Positions 1-11,724 are shown, counted from the stretch's first letter. The stretch: DNA of 64,000 nt from Locusta migratoria (GCA_026315105.1 CM048745.1:785273390-785337389), one strand, 5' to 3'. The notes: generated by a model from the letters alone, not told the origin. Numbers and translations are program-made.

Positions 1-1086
1 CCTGTGTAAAGAAATGCTTACCACGCTTGGGATATCCTGTGGTAAAGGAACCCACCCGTGGTTGTTGTTGCCCCTATGGCGATGGGGGTGCTGGTTTTCT
101 CAGGTGAAATGAAACTAGCAGTGGTTAAACCAATATGGACCGTAGCAACTCATTTATACACTTCTTTTCCATCAGTAAGCTAGTGTTGTTCATTAAACAG
201 GCTACTAATAATTAGATAATGATTATGATAATAAATTTTATTTTTATTCTTTTTCTATTCGGACTTAATGTCCTATTCATCAGGACTTCTTATTTCACTT
301 ATCCCAGGCATTAACAAACATTTATTATACGTAATAAAAGATTTTAGGTATAATTTGAGTGACAGAAAAATGGGTTCAAACTTCCAGTGTGCCTCTATGA
401 TGATGCTACTTTTTAGGGCCTTATATGCTTGCATTGCAAAACCAAATCCACTTTTCTAGATAGTTTACGATACGCTCTTTCTAATAAGCATAGTTTAAAG
501 GAGTTTGGAGAAAACACTTTTTTGAACAATTTGATTAAAAATACCCATTTTTAGCACTTTTTGAAAAATCGTCAACTTTACCGTAGATTTGTGAAATAAT
601 GGGAAGCAATAGGAGAATGAAACTTTATATTCTAAGACCTTGTGTTGGTGAGTTATGGTGTGCATAGTTTCATGACATCCCACAATTACTTCGGGAGATA
701 TAAAAAACTAAAGTTCGCACTTTTTTTAACCAGCAATTTTTTCGCCCAAGTTTGCCCCAAATTATCTATATAAAAATTGTTCAGAAATCCTGTTCTTAAT
801 ATTTTACTTTAAAAAGCTCTAAAAGTTGTATAAGATGGCCAAGTTTTGTTTCTTTCATGCAAATACTCCCAGGGATACATCATCTCAAAGTTGCCGAAAA
901 TTCAAGGACGCATTATTGGAAGGTGTGCTATTGTCTTAAACAAGTGACTGTATCTCCGGAAGTATTGAATTTCTGAAACTGAAACTTTACCAGTGTTCAT
1001 TGAGAACATGTGTGATTGTTCATACAAAATTTCATCAAAATCCATGAGGGTCATGTGGGAACTTTTCTCGATATTAGACCACTTGG
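1..1086. other. Non-coding, no recognised feature
   Basis: AT-rich sequence with only short, patternless open frames on both strands. I recognise no protein motif, tRNA-like fold or terminal repeat. It is the left flank of the Tc1-like element that begins near 1087. Confidence 0.5.
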
Positions 1087-1769
1087 CACGGAGTGACCAG
1101 TGGCGTAGCTATCATAGGGCTAGGCGGGGCGGTGCCCCGGGGCTCCCGAACTCCAGGGGCCCCTCGGCCTTCGACGAATTTTTTTATTTTATTTTTTTTA
1201 CTCTCCCACCCTATCGTCCATCATATCGCCGTCCCCTCAAACCAAGTTTCCACAGTAGCCGCACTGGGCCACTGACTGGCGGTTGGCGGAACAATAATTC
1301 TAATTGGGCCTTCACAAGACGCCACTATGTGGCGCTGCCGACAGGCGGAGCTGCTAGCCAATGTGTCCAACAATCGGCACACTTCAGTCGGCAGAAGTAG
1401 CGGCAGCATCAGAGCTGCTCACAGCAACAGCTGCGTCTTCCAAGTGTTGCGGCGTGCAATTTGAAGGATGGCGCTCCTCCAAATACAGTATAAATACATT
1501 TACTGTACAGTACTTCTTATTGGTAAACAGAAGTGTACACTTCGAATATCCGAATAAACCGGTTTTCGAATATCCATGTCCCCAAATTACTTCGGATAAT
1601 AGACGTTATACTGTATATAATAGTTTAGTTGAATGAAGGAATTTCGACTTTTAATTTCTCCTGCCGAAATTAACCCCAACATGGACAGTTCGCCAATTAT
1701 GTAAGGAAATTATAACAAAATATGCATTATTAGAATGTGAGGTTACGGAAGTATTTACCGCAGTTTTAT

Positions 1770-1955
1770 TCTTCTGCAGCAGCCGAAATGTCGTTCAGCA
1801 AATTAAAAATTATCAAAACGCATCTGAGGTACAGTGTGGCTCGAGCTTGACTTGGACATTTGGCACTCATAGCAATCGAAAGTAAGGCTGCATCAAGTCT
1901 AGATTTAACAGACCTTGATGATTTTGCAAAACCCAAAGCCAGGAAAAGATTGTAA
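1770..1955 (+). pseudogene. hAT transposase C-terminal (dimerisation) fragment
   Basis: Read from the codons around the ATG at 1788, the peptide contains MSFSKLKIIKTHLR, then after one stop LGHLALIAIESK and a tail ending DDFAKPKARKRL before the stop at 1953-1955. This matches the hAT C-terminal signature, in which R/M-SFSKLK-IK is followed by L--LALL-IE, as in ZMYM1-like hAT proteins. The catalytic RNase-H-like region is not visible. One internal stop shows that it is a relic. It lies inside the element bounded by CAGTGGCGTAGC ends, which supports assigning that element to hAT. Confidence 0.7.
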
Positions 1956-2281
1956 AACAAGTTGACTACTTTTTAATTGTGTACGAATATTATTACTATA
2001 ATGTGCTGCAGTCACGAAAACGCTTACCGTTATTACCGATCATAAATCATATCTTTGCCAACATCTGCAATCTAACAGTTTGAAGCACTGTATTAATCCA
2101 GTAGGTATTCTTTCATTCTGACTGTGGTGCGTGAGGAAAAACGAACGAAATACCCACGCCACTCATTAAGTTCGTGATACACAGTGAGAAGCTAAAAAGA
2201 ATTATCAATTTTTTTCAAGGACTAATAACTTATTCGTGTTACAAAAAATAGAAAAAATCCCAACTTTTAGAAAACAATGTT

Positions 2282-3744
2282 TTAACACATTGACTGCCAC
2301 GTGAGTTAAATATAAGTCACAGGAGTCTTCTTTCGGGCCATGTGAAGTAAATACAACTCACGGACATATTTTCCATTTAAAGCTCCGTGGTGCAGTTGTA
2401 ACTCACAGTAGCGTGCTGTGACTTGGTGTAACAGTACGTTGTGGCCCCTGTAACAAATCATGTTCGTGGCCTCCAGTTTCCAAGAGCTTAAGAGTAGTTA
2501 TTGACACTTGAAATCGTGAATTATATCTAACTCACATGGCCCAGTCATATTGGAGTTTCTTTGTTTTTATAATTTATTATTCGGTGTTACATATTACTTA
2601 TACAGTAGATTGTATATCACATAGAGTTTTAATTAAATTCTCCAACTCTGATTGCAACAACAGTGAAGCAGACTGAAAAAATTGGGTAATTCCACTTTGT
2701 ATCTCTAACACCTGCATGCACTGCGCTTTATGAAGAAACACTCTTCGCAAAAATGTGAGTCACAGTTTTTTACATTTCCATGTAGTTTGTTTACATTTCT
2801 TGACAGCTTGCTCTCGGCCAAATTCATTCTTCATTTTTTCGTAGCATCCGTACACCTATGACTTAACGCTCCCACTACAGCACAATCTGCAGGCAGCTCG
2901 GTGGTTACGGCGAGAGATTTCTCAGGGGCATCGAATCTTCTGTATGGAGTAGTCTCAAAGTCACTTCCTCTTTGAATTCTGTGAATGAGATGATCTTCTT
3001 GTTGATGCATCGATGAATCACAAGAGCATTTACCGGTGCTGACCCTGTCAACAGTTCAATTGCAAGCTTGCTCTACCATTTCACACCCCGCCTTAGACAA
3101 TATAGGACTTAATTTGGTGAGAGAGATCTATAAAATAATGAATAATAAATGACTGATAAAATAAATAATAAATAATAAATGACTGATTATAGTCAGTTAT
3201 CATTGCTGGGTTTTTCTTTGTGCCCCTCTTGGTTTGAACTTCAACTTCTTCCTCTCCATGAACAGTACTCAGCATCAACACATTCCTCTTATTTTTCCAT
3301 TACAGTAGTATCTTCATCTTCTTCACTTATTTCCATAACTTCATCTAAAAGCTTCTGTACATGCCTTTGTTCATCTACAAAACTTCTACGAGACACTTTT
3401 TTCTGCTACAATATCACTGTGTTACGGAGAAACAACACTGGATAAAGACTGTAGTAACAATGCAGAAAAACAATAATGGGACTATGCGCAAATAATGTTG
3501 TGGCGTGAAAGACTTACAGGAGTACCAACCCAAAGTTATTAGCGACATAATAAATGACACACCTGTCACTTTACTCTGGCGCCATGTGAGTCATATGTAA
3601 CTCACACAAAAAACATAAAATAAGGTACTGAATTGCAATATTTTCAACTTATTTGTACTTAAATAACTTACTTCAAGCAAACTAAAGCAGAATATGGAAA
3701 AAAAAAGTGAATGGTCCCCGGGGGTCGGTAACCCAAATTGTTAA
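2282..3744 (-). mobile_element. piggyBac-like relic nested in the hAT element
   Basis: A minus-strand piggyBac transposase C-terminal region (about 2820-3281) lies between two TTAA tetranucleotides (2282-2285 and 3741-3744), the piggyBac target. The bases next to the TTAAs (cacattg and, on the other strand, caatttg) are only weakly alike, so the limits are tentative. A motif of about 27 bp resembling gccacgtgagttaa recurs near 2296, 2337 and 3579, and inverted near 2390, and may be subterminal repeats. The family is supported by the protein fragment more than by the ends. Confidence 0.6.
2820..3281 (-). pseudogene. piggyBac transposase C-terminal fragment
   Basis: On the minus strand, KKNPAMITDYN (from 3281) is followed about 35 codons later by GVKWYRKLAIELL and NALVIHRCINKK, then ISFTEFKEEV. 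In piggyBac transposases a DYN-K--GGVD block is followed by a GV-WY-K---ELL segment and a short F--F motif. Order and spacing fit. The stretch between the two blocks has turned into a simple AT-rich repeat (3130-3180) and stops follow, so the gene is inactive. The N-terminal catalytic Asp residues were not located. Confidence 0.7.
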
Positions 3745-4854
3745 ACAGTTGTTAAACAGAAAGGACTAAGACAAAATATTAAATGTATACAGCATATTTA
3801 AGTACAGCAGAACAGTAATGGGCATATGATTTGTTGTGGGGATGAACAGGTGACAGCAGGAAGGGGTGCGGGGGAGGGAGGGGGTTGCAGGACAGAAGGT
3901 GCGGGGAAGGGCAGACCACTGGAATGGTCAGGTATTGCCGTTCTTTGTGCGCCTGCAAAACGAATAGCGAGCCCCCACTCTGTCTACCCCATTACGTCGC
4001 AAAAAGAAATTACAAGGTGTTTCACAAAGTTATACGAGGCTTACACAGTGCACCTCATAAATGACAGATGACGTACTGCGCACACACACCTGGAGAGTGC
4101 GCATTTTCCATAAAATACGTTGCGCCAGGAAACAGGCATGTTTATTTCCACAAATTCGTTAATACTGAAAGGAATACCGAACAGAATCTACATACCTTTC
4201 TACACACTACCTTGCAAAGAAAGGCGGGAAATGGATTCGGCATTCTGTGGCTTTTTTCTGGGAACGGCGCCTTCCCATACCATAAATACTATTCGCTCTT
4301 CAGTTTACGTTCATACTAACACTATACCCTCTGCCGCATTCTGCTCAGTTCTTCTATGTGAAAAAACAAACAACTTCACTGTGTTTTAAAGTAATTGTGA
4401 GAATTCAGCACTTCACACAATCCTTTAAGGTACGTCTCTATCCGCACATTATTTGTTTATTCTGCCATTTAAAGGTTTAATTACATTCACGGATCAGAAG
4501 TTTCATGTCATAATTACTTTGTCCCAATAGTGAATTGTGCATCAAGACGCTGCCCTCTACCCTACTGTCACGATACTAAGCGAAGATATCGACTTAGTTA
4601 TTTTAGTTATTACTTTTTCCTGGCCAGACACTAACAAATACTTCAAGAAGCCTGGTAGGGGCACGGCTCAATGCAAAGTGTTTCATCAAACAAAATCCGG
4701 CAACTTACACTTGATGAAACTATCCTACACGAATGTTTTCCCTATTTTCCTTCCTTGACTGGGCTATCAACGAAATGAGCCAACAGCGCAGTAGTTTAGC
4801 GAAGGTGAGTTGTCGGCACTGACAACAGTCCACCTGCTGTCACCGCTGCTGAAA

Positions 4855-4995
4855 AATATCCCATGGGGCGTTTTCACCTATATGTCCTACCCAGATCCAA
4901 CTCTATCTCTAGCCCTCTGCAAAATTTCATCCAAATCACCTAGTAATTTTTGCGTGAAAGCATAACAAACAAACAAGCTTTCACAATTATATTAT
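4855..4995 (+). repeat. Possible LINE/SINE 3' tail
   Basis: The stretch with caaaatttcatccaaatcac, gcgtgaaagcataacaaac and then caagctttcacaattatatt resembles the 3' ends of RTE-like LINEs and their SINEs in many invertebrates. No coding part or target duplication was seen, so this is resemblance only. Confidence 0.3.
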
Positions 4996-5439
4996 CTGCT
5001 GCGTGATACGTAATAATTTACTTAGCAATATTTAGGTGTACCTTATTATGTCTTCCAGTGGACGGTAAGGAACTGATGATGAAATAGTTTTGCATCTGTA
5101 TAGTATTAGTATAACGAGGGCCTCAATGTCATGTTTGCCCCGGAGCCCTTGGTGACATAGCTACGCCACTGACAGTGACTTGCGTAATTATTCGGACAGA
5201 CATGGTTTATTATATTTCACTTTGTATTTGTGTTTTAAGTAATAGTAAAGCACTGACATAAATTAAATACAAGTTTCATATGGAATGAAAAAACCAAATG
5301 TCATTCTGCTTCTAAAGAACAGTGAACATACAAACAAAATAATTAATAAGCAAAATCAAAAACAAAAATATTTCGCAAAATTATTTAGGCACTGATCTTT
5401 CTACTGAAGGTCCAAAAAGTTCAGTATCTGGCAGGCATT

Positions 5440-6453
5440 CCTTTCATCTTAATTACTTCTGTGAGACAATTTGGCATGCTCTCCAATAATTTCCAGGTAT
5501 ACTTAGGTTACATTTTCTGCCACTCTTTTTAAGTCTATTTTTCAGTTCTTTTGATGTGATTATTGTTTTCCTCATTTCCTCTTCAAGTTTTTCTCCAAAG
5601 ATTCTCAATCACATTCAAGTCTGGTTATTAAGAGGGAGGATGAAACACTTTTGCACAGTTAAACAATTACCACATCCTCACATTCCAAGCCGTATGTTTA
5701 TCTTGATAAAACTTTAAATGTTCACCAATCCCCGTTTTTCCCGCACTTTTTGATTTTGTCCTTCAGTATTCTAAGGTATTGAAATTGGTCCATTTTACCT
5801 TCAATAAAAACCAATTCACCAACTCCATTTGCCAACATGCACCCCCACACCCTTACACGCCCACCACCATACTTCACAGTTGCCTTTAGATTTTGCTCTT
5901 GAAGCTCAATATTAGGACGCCGCCAAACCGTTATCCTTCCATATGACTGAAATATGTTAAATTTATTCTCATCAGCAAATATAACGTCATTCCGCCATAA
6001 ATTGTCTTCTCCAGCATGCTCTTTGGCAAACAGCATTCTCTTCATTTGATTTACTTTACTTGTGAAGGACTTCCATCTTGCAATATGGCCGTGGAAGTAA
6101 CCTTTTCTGAGAACTCTGCGTATTGTTTTGGCATCCTCTTCGTTTCTGAGGTCAGTAGTACGTTTTGGAGCACTTAACTGTTTCTCTTTTATTTTTCTGA
6201 TTAAGTAACTCTCTCCTCTCACAGAAAACATTCGTGGACATCCGGTATGCGGCAGGCTGTCAATCCTATCTTCGTCTTGGAATCTTCTGATTGTATCAGA
6301 AACAATACTTCTCTTCATTTTTAACATAACAGCAATTTTTTGACAACTTTTGCCTTTGGCATGAGGTAAAATCCCTAGCTGCCATTGTTCAAATGTGCTT
6401 TCTCCTCCTCTGTGGGCTGCAGCCCATTGATACTTCAGGTGTACACAGCACAC
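5440..6453 (-). pseudogene. Tc1-like DD34E transposase, degenerate
   Basis: The longest open frame gives 243 residues (5722-6453), beginning at the first in-frame Met. The N-terminal half holds helix-turn-helix-like segments (KSCQKIAVMLKMKRS and the following RRF). The catalytic core follows with FADENKFN (first Asp) and VWGCM. Past 5722 the homology continues with shifts and stops: a QD-K motif stands where Tc1 proteins have QDN, and PDLNVIENLW near 5590-5620 supplies the final Glu. Tc1 transposases cut and paste DNA at TA sites in the nucleus. The frame breaks and altered second-Asp neighbourhood indicate a dead copy. Confidence 0.85.
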
Positions 6454-6691
6454 TGACTAGCTGGAAGTTTACGTCCACAACGTCTGTAGCTCCCCCCTAC
6501 ACACAATAACTATTTATGTCTGAATAATTGTGTTGGCGCATGCTTATAGCGTTCTGTGGTTCCCAGATCACTGGTTTACTCCAGCTTTCTAAAAGTAAAC
6601 ATTTTACTGTGGCGATGAATCTGTCAAACAGGGATATCAAAAACTAGTTTGTGTCGCAAAGGCTAGATATTAATAAGTGTCCAAATAATTG

Positions 6692-6714
6692 TGTGTGTGT
6701 GTGTGTGTGTGTGT
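6692..6714. repeat. (GT)n microsatellite
   Basis: An uninterrupted GT run of about 11 units lies inside the right inverted repeat of the Tc1-like element, just before its gtcaccgta tip. Confidence 0.95.
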
Positions 6715-6721
6715 CACCGTA

Positions 6722-7430
6722 TCTCAATCTTTAATCTGCCATATGTTGCACAAACTTCAGTATTCAGTAGCTGAAATTATATAATAATGCTGCAAACAAA
6801 TAAAAAAATTGAACACTGTTTTTGGCCTAAGTGAACGACGCAAATATCTGGTGCCAAATAGAGATGTTGGAAACTATTAGGTGGTAGCACTGCATATGAA
6901 CCAAAATCCGCACCTTCCTTCTTGAAGCCTGTTTGAGACGAGTGTTGATTTCGCATTGCTTCTCGGTACAGATGTTTGCAGAGCACAGCAAAGTACCGGC
7001 AACATAGTTGCTAATCTTTGCCAACACTCTGACAGTGCATTTACTTCTTCCATTGGTACTGAATTGTCTTGTTAAATTTGCTTGAATTTCTTCTTCTACT
7101 TCCTTCACTCGTGCTGTATAATCCTCACGTGATTTGAGAAACCGCGATAGAAATTGACATTTTGAATTCTAGGAATGCCGCGTGTAAGTGACAGTGCAGG
7201 TTATCTTTTGCTCATTGAATATGACAGAAACAGGGGCAGCTTGCGGCAGTGTATCGTTAGTTCTGTGGCTCTGCATGTCTTGTCATGCGAGCCGGGTGTG
7301 TGTCATCAGTTCTAACAGCTCTGGGAGATAGTGCAGCTAGGGAGGTATGTTATTTTATGCGCTGCATATTGCAAGAAGAAATTCTTTAATGAAATAAGAA
7401 GAAAACCCTTAAATGATAAGTCCTTCCAAA
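6722..7430. other. Non-coding or unrecognised region
   Basis: There are overlapping minus-strand frames at 6777-6986 and 6827-7108 (up to 93 residues), but I recognise neither. The plus strand runs into the 5' side of the RTE-like LINE. I see no terminal repeats or RNA folds. Confidence 0.4.
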
Positions 7431-7459
7431 ACGTTGACACCAATTTATGGATGTGGTCA

Positions 7460-7927
7460 CCGTACAAACTAGTGCACATTTATATGCCAACTAGCACGGC
7501 CGAATATGAGGATATCGAAAAAAAATGTATGAGGAGATAAAAGAAATCATTCAGAAAGTTAAGGGAGACGAAAACTTGATTGTGATGGGGGACTGGAACT
7601 CGGTATTATAAAAGGGTAGAGAAGGAAATGTTGTAGGTGATATGGACTGGAAACAGAAATGAAAGAGGAGATCGCTTGGTTGAATTTTGCCCAGAGCACA
7701 ATTTAATGATCACCAACACTTGGTTTAATCATCATGAAAGAAGGCTGTATACGTGGAAGAGACCAGGAGACACTAGAAGGTACCGGATTGACTTTATAAT
7801 GATAAGGAATAGATTTAGAAACCAGGTTTTAAATGGTAAGACATATCCAGGGGCAGATACAGACTCTGACCATAACTTATTGGTTATAAACTGCATATTA
7901 AAACTTAAGAGATTGCAGAAAGGTTGA
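7460..7927 (+). pseudogene. RTE endonuclease domain, frameshifted
   Basis: LVHIYMPTSTAEYEDIEK (from about 7466) and, in another frame, MGDWNS (about 7585) are the YMPTS and GDWN signatures of RTE endonucleases. The 7637-7927 frame continues with RGDRLVEFCPEHNL, TNTWF, TWKRPGDTRRYRIDF and DSDHNLLV, the last being the S/D-H catalytic site. The domain nicks target DNA to prime reverse transcription. At least two frameshifts separate the segments, and the N-terminal part of the domain is missing or unrecognised. Confidence 0.8.
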
Positions 7928-8559
7928 AAGGTTAGGAGATTGAACATGGACAAATTGAAGGAACTAGATGTGGGATGAGAGTTTCAGAGGGAGCAGTAGC
8001 CATGAATTGGCTGAAATGGGGGAAAGTAACACAGTAGAAGAAGAATAGGTAGCTCTGAGAGATAGGGTAGTGAAGGCAGCAGAGGACCATATAGGCAGAA
8101 GGACAAGGCCTAATAGAAATCCCTGGAGAACACAGGATATACTGAACTTAATTGATGAGAGGAAAAAATATAAAAATTCAGCAATTGAAACAGTAAAAAG
8201 GGAGTAAAAACGTCTGAAAAATGAGATTGACAGGAAGTGCAGACTGGCTAAGCAAGAGTGGCTAGAGGACAAAAGCAGAACCATAGAAGAATGCATAACT
8301 AGGGGAAAGATAGATACCGCCTACAGGAAAATAAAAAAAAAATTTGGAGACAAGAAAAGCAGCTGTATGAATATCAAGAATTCAGACAGAAAACCAGTAC
8401 TAAGCAAAGAGGGAAAAGCTGAATTGTGGAAGGAATGTATAGAGGGTCTATACATAGGAAATAAACTTGAAGGCAGTATTCTAGAAATGGAAGACGAAGT
8501 GGAGGAAGATGAGTTAGGAGATATGATACTGTGAGAAGAATTTGACTGAGCGCTGAAGG

Positions 8560-10373
8560 ACTTAAGTCGAAACAAGGCCCCTGGAGTGGATGATCTTCCG
8601 TGTGAACTGCTGATATCGTTAGGAGAGCCATTCGTGTAAAAATTGTATGTTGCAAAATACTAACACGAATTATTTACAGACAAAAGGAAAAACTTGTGGA
8701 ATTCGACCTCGGGGAAGATCAGTTTGGATTTAGGAGAAATGTAGGAACACGGGAGGCAATACGTACATTACAACTTATCCTAGAAGATAGGCTAAGGAAA
8801 GGGAAACCTACATTTTTAGCGTTTGTCGTTTTGGAAGAAGCTTTTGAAAATGTCAAAGATATCATTATGGTATAGAAATTGGCAATTGACTCTAAATAAT
8901 GTGAAGTGTGATTTCGTCCACATGAGTACGAAAACAAATTCGTTAAACTTTGTTTACAAGATACATCAATCAAAAGTGAAGGCCGTAAACTCCACAAAAT
9001 ACCTAGGAATTACTATTACTTCAGACAAACTGGAAAGAACACGTAGATAATGTCGTGAGAAAGGCGAACCAGAGACTGCATTTTAAAGGCAGAACCCTTA
9101 AAAGATGCAACAGAACTACATAAGAAACTGCATACACAACGCTTGTCCGTCCATTTTTTGAGTATTGGTACCCAGTGTGGGATCCTTATCAGTTGGGTTT
9201 GACGGAGGACATCGAAAGGGTCCAGAGAAGGGCAGCTCGTTTCGTATTGTCACGATACAGGAGAGACAGCGTTACGGAAATGATACAGGATCTGTGATGG
9301 GAATCATTACAATAACTGCGCTTATCGCTGCAGCGTGGTCTACTTACGAAACTCCAATCGCCAACATTCTTCTCCGAATGCGAAAATATATTGTTGACTC
9401 CCACTTACATATGTATAAATGACCATCAGAATAAAATAAGGGAAATTAGAGCTCGAACAGAGAGATTCAGGTTTTCTTTCTTCCCGCGCGCTATTCGAGA
9501 ATGGAATAGGAGATAAAATAGTATAACGATGGTTCGATGAACCCTCTGCCAGGCACTTAAATGTGATTTGCAGAGTATACCATGTACATGTAGAATGTCG
9601 ACTGGAATACACTCTTCCAAATTCTGAAAGTAGCAGGGGTAAAATATAGGGAGCGAAGAGTTATATTCAACCTATACAAAAACCAGACATCAGTTATTAG
9701 AGTCGAAGGGCAAGAAAGGGATGCAGAAGTTGGGAAGGGAGTAAGACCGGGTAGTAGCCTTTCCGCAATGGTGTTCAATCTGTACATTGAGTAGGCAGTG
9801 AAGGAATGGAAAGAGAAATTTGGAGAGGGCATTAAAGTGCAGGGAGAAGAAATAAAAACATTGCGGTTTACCGATGACACAGTAATTCTGTCAGAGACCG
9901 CAAAAGATCTGGAAGATCAATTGAATGGAATGGACAGTGTCTTGAAAGGAAGATATAAGATGAACATTAACAAGAGTAAAACGAAGGTAATGGAATGTAA
10001 TGTCAGAAAATCAGGCGATGCTGAAGGAACTAGATTAGGTAACGAAACAATAAAAGTAGTAGATGAATTTTGTTATTTGGGTAGCAAAATAACTTTTGAT
10101 GGCCGAAGTAAAGAAGATATAAAATGCAGAAAGGCTATGGGAAGAAAAGTGTTTCTAAAGAAGCGAAACTTGTTAACATCCAATATTAATTTAAATGTTA
10201 GGAAGTCCTTTCTGGAAGCATTTGTCTGGAGTGTAGCAGTGTATGGAAGTGAAATGTGGACAATAAGGAGTTCAGATAAAAAGATGATAGAAGCTTTTGA
10301 AATGTGGTGCTACAGACGAATGATGAAAATCAGATGGGTAGATCATGTAACTAATGAGGAGGTGCTTAACTGA
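8560..10373 (+). pseudogene. RTE reverse transcriptase, split by a LINE insertion
   Basis: The first half ends at 8854 in a KPTFLAFVVLEEAFENV context, the first catalytic-Asp region (decayed to EEAF, where RTE normally has D-EKAFD). The second half resumes at about 9600 with VRPGSSLSAMVFNLYIE, a stop, and then the 9798-10373 frame of 191 residues. That frame contains FTDD (catalytic pair, usually FADD), the thumb motif VDEFCYLGSKITFDG, and YGSEMWT and MMKIRWVDHVTNEEV near the C-terminus. The two halves read into each other across the 8855-9592 insertion. Catalytic decay and stops make it non-functional. Confidence 0.85.
8855..9592 (+). mobile_element. 5'-truncated CR1/Jockey-group LINE fragment
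   Basis: The fragment carries the thumb and C-terminus of a LINE reverse transcriptase. Recognisable parts are WQLTLNNVKCDFVHMS, STKYLGITITSD, a YW-PVWDP segment, EDIERVQRRAARFVLSRY and RARTERFRFSFFPRAIREWN. It ends with a tgtacatgtag tail. It lies inside the RTE reverse transcriptase and is flanked by gaaaatgtc (8846-8854) and gaatgtc (9593-9599), a short target-site duplication. It resembles the elements at 12241-14800 and 48540-49235 but belongs to a distinct family. Confidence 0.8.
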
Positions 10374-10519
10374 ATCAGGAAGAAAAGGAGTTTCTGGAAT
10401 ATCCTGACTAAGAGAAGGGATAGATTGGTTGGACACATTCTGAGACATCAAGGAATTGTCAACTTAACTTTAGAAGGAAGCGTGTGGGGTAAAATTCGTA
10501 GAAGGAGACCGTGTCTACA

Positions 10520-11555
10520 AGAGCAATTCCTCTCCAAAATTTCTTCGGCGTAATTGCTACATATGGGCTTCTTAATTGGTCTAATTCCTCCTCTTATTCA
10601 CACAACTCTGTCAAAAGCCATATTCCTTTCATCTTTGGGGTCAGGTTGTATGTTACGGAGATCCACACCAAGTTGTTTTACACTGTCTTTAGTGCTATAC
10701 ACACACCGATTACCAAGTTCATAGTTCTTATTATTGTTTGACACATTAACACACTGACTGGTTCTGCACACAAGGGTTCAAGTTTCTTTCTAATCTTATC
10801 TTCCTCACTGTAATTCTTGTACTGGTTCCGTACTGCTTGAATGATTTTCTCGTTAATATCTTGCTTGTTACAATTTCTTGCACTGCATGATGTACTATCA
10901 AGCTCTGCTGGTAGGATCAGGTTCTCACAGTTCCCTACAATACATTCATTGCTCCTTCCATAAGATTCACCATTCAAAATAACATCATCTTTTACTTCCA
11001 CATATAGCGAACCATCCAATTGTTCAATATCTTCAGCATTAACATCATCTTCAATCACATCACAAGTATCAATAGCAACATTTCCCTGATCCTCCAACCT
11101 AACATCCGGCTGAACAGTACTATCCACACAGTTTGCATCATCTTCAATCTCACTATTCATCAGTCTACTTAAACCAAATACATCACAACAGTTGTTACTG
11201 TCTTCTTTAAATGCTACTAGTGTCAAACAATGTGTCAATACATTTTTCATCTAAAATTACGTCTTCAGGTTGCTCCTGCTTCCCAAATACTTCTTTATCT
11301 TAATTCTTGTATAATTTCTCAGAATTTTCTGTCAAACCTCAATTTGTTCACTCGGTGTGGTCTATCATAGTTAGGTCTATATTCATTACATCTGTTGTTG
11401 TATCCATGTCGTGTCCGTTTGTTACTAGCCCGATTTTGGTTCCAATTCTTCAACCCAAACTGACAGACTCCCAATGGGGCAACTGTTAGTTTTCCCGTCC
11501 CTTTCCTCTTACTGTGGGTCTTCTGTCTTCCTGACTTCTGTTGTTTTGCCTCCAT
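10520..11555 (-). pseudogene. Gypsy-type gag/pol 3' segment, unassigned frames
   Basis: Two minus-strand frames continue from the gag capsid frame. One (11319-11555, 78 residues) is rich in Arg, Lys and Asn (NWNQNRASNKRTRHGYNNR), as expected of a basic nucleocapsid tail, and has no CCHC knuckle. The other (10678-11250, 190 residues) is acidic (EDDVNAEDIEQLDG) and I do not recognise it; no D-S/T-G protease motif is visible. Similar-looking sequence continues to about 10520, where the RTE LINE abuts. Assignment rests on strand and continuity with the gag to the right. Confidence 0.45.
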
Positions 11556-11724
11556 GATCTGTTCCTGTCATCTTCCCTACGATCAATGGCCCTTGAAAAT
11601 CTATTACGGTTGTCCTGGTTCCTCTCATTCTCGTCATGCTTTCTATTCTGCCTCCTGTCGTCTCTTCTGCCACTGTTATTATGATTCCACCCCCACCCCC
11701 CCCCCCAACTGGATGACCTCCAGA

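Larger units (their letters stand above)
1098..5171 (+). mobile_element. hAT-like DNA transposon inserted in the Tc1 terminus
   Basis: The element starts cagtggcgtagctat (1098-1112) and ends atagctacgccactg (5157-5171), a perfect 15-bp terminal inverted repeat. Flanks are ggagtgac (1090-1097) and acagtgac (5172-5179), an imperfect 8-bp duplication (6 of 8). Eight-bp duplications and CAGTGGCGTA ends are typical of hAT. A fragment of the hAT C-terminal domain survives at 1770-1955. There is too little room upstream for the rest of a transposase, so this copy is non-autonomous or rearranged. It contains a piggyBac-like relic at 2282-3744. Confidence 0.75.
1087..6721 (-). mobile_element. Tc1-like DNA transposon, split by a hAT insertion
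   Basis: The right end reads gtcaccgta after a block containing tgtccaaataatt. The left inner end reads acagtgacttgcgtaatt followed by attcggacag. These are mutual inverted repeats (aattattcggac against aattatttggac) of the kind seen at Tc1 termini. About ten bases of the outermost left tip appear to survive at 1087-1097 (cacggagtgac). The rest of the left end lies at 5172 onward because a hAT element occupies 1098-5171. The transposase relic is on the minus strand. Part of the right inverted repeat has become a GT microsatellite. Outer limits are inferred from terminal similarity and the expected TA target. Confidence 0.7.
7440..10515 (+). mobile_element. RTE-type non-LTR retrotransposon, interrupted
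   Basis: A plus-strand LINE remnant holds an apurinic-type endonuclease (about 7460-7927), a linker and a reverse transcriptase (about 8560-10370). A different LINE has inserted at 8855-9592. The encoded protein resembles RTE proteins often mis-annotated as craniofacial development protein 2-like. The left end is approximate and probably truncated. At about 10515 the reading passes into minus-strand Gypsy gag sequence. Many stops and frameshifts show it is inactive. Confidence 0.75.

Noticed and set aside
4020..4400. Coding exon suggested by overlapping frames at 4068-4389
   Set aside because: Two overlapping short frames without motif, inside the hAT element and of low complexity.
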